DNA from: JBNKWA01 sp050299555
Lineage (GTDB): Bacteria > Pseudomonadota > Alphaproteobacteria > Rhodobacterales > Rhodobacteraceae
Assembly: GCA_050299555.1 (NCBI GenBank)
Contig: JBNKWA010000050.1
Location: 1-5,408 of the forward strand
Direction: 5' to 3'
Length of the DNA stretch: 5,408 bases
Translations under genes and position numbers: made by a program
Shown here: in pieces, positions 5,353 to 5,408 of the stretch
Numbering within the stretch: the stretch's first letter is position 1
Layout of the letters: the number at the start of each line of letters is the position of its first letter
The notes under the pieces: generated by a model
Databases searched by the model: none
What the model saw: only the letters and a program-made list of their open reading frames with translations
Told to the model about the DNA's origin: nothing

Positions 5353-5405
5353 CCGGCGCCCGAGAAACGCGCGCATCGCGCGGGACCCCGCAGGCCGGGC
5401 GCCGG
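5353..5405 (+). terminator. Nested GC-rich inverted repeat after the CYTH-CHAD gene
   Basis: CCGGCGCCCG (5353-5362) is perfectly complementary to CGGGCGCCGG (5396-5405), a 10-bp outer stem. Inside it CGCGCG-CAT-CGCGCG (5368-5382) forms a second 6-bp hairpin. It begins 4 nt after the stop codon. No T run is visible before the window ends at 5408, so it may be a terminator, an mRNA-stabilising structure or part of a larger element cut by the edge. Confidence 0.4.
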
Positions 5406-5408
5406 GGG

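Overview
The window is GC-rich, with strong G/C bias at third codon positions. Its best-recognised genes are fixL, fixJ and a fixK-type Crp/Fnr regulator, followed by a phasin-like gene and a CYTH-CHAD gene. A haem-PAS FixL, a FixJ and a cysteine-cluster-free FixK together point to an alphaproteobacterium that stores polyhydroxyalkanoate (PHA) and probably polyphosphate. I cannot name the genus. There are no mobile elements, tRNAs, rRNAs or CRISPR repeats, and it reads as ordinary chromosome.

Layout. Positions 2-199 (+) hold an open frame running in from the left edge, possibly the tail of a small CxxC protein. It converges on fixK (218-952, -). A 175-bp gap separates fixK from fixJ (1128-1799, -), which overlaps the end of fixL (1796-3031, -) by 4 nt, so fixL-fixJ are translationally coupled. 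A 145-bp gap with a candidate fixL promoter and hairpins precedes the phasin gene (3177-3608, -). A 195-bp divergent region (3609-3803) separates the phasin from the CYTH-CHAD gene (3804-5348, +), which is followed by a nested GC-rich inverted repeat at the window edge.

How the parts may work together. In the known cascade FixL senses O2 through haem, phosphorylates FixJ when O2 is low, and FixJ~P activates fixK. FixK then acts at TTGAT-N4-ATCAA boxes. The best match I found by eye in the intergenic DNA lies before the phasin gene (8 of 10 defined bases). It sits where a class II activator site would lie relative to a candidate promoter. That promoter shares its -35 start, 17-nt spacing and a 10-nt -10 block with the one before fixL. 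This suggests that carbon-granule protein expression, and perhaps polyphosphate metabolism through the CYTH-CHAD protein, is tied to oxygen limitation. It is inference from sequence and needs a regulon-level check.
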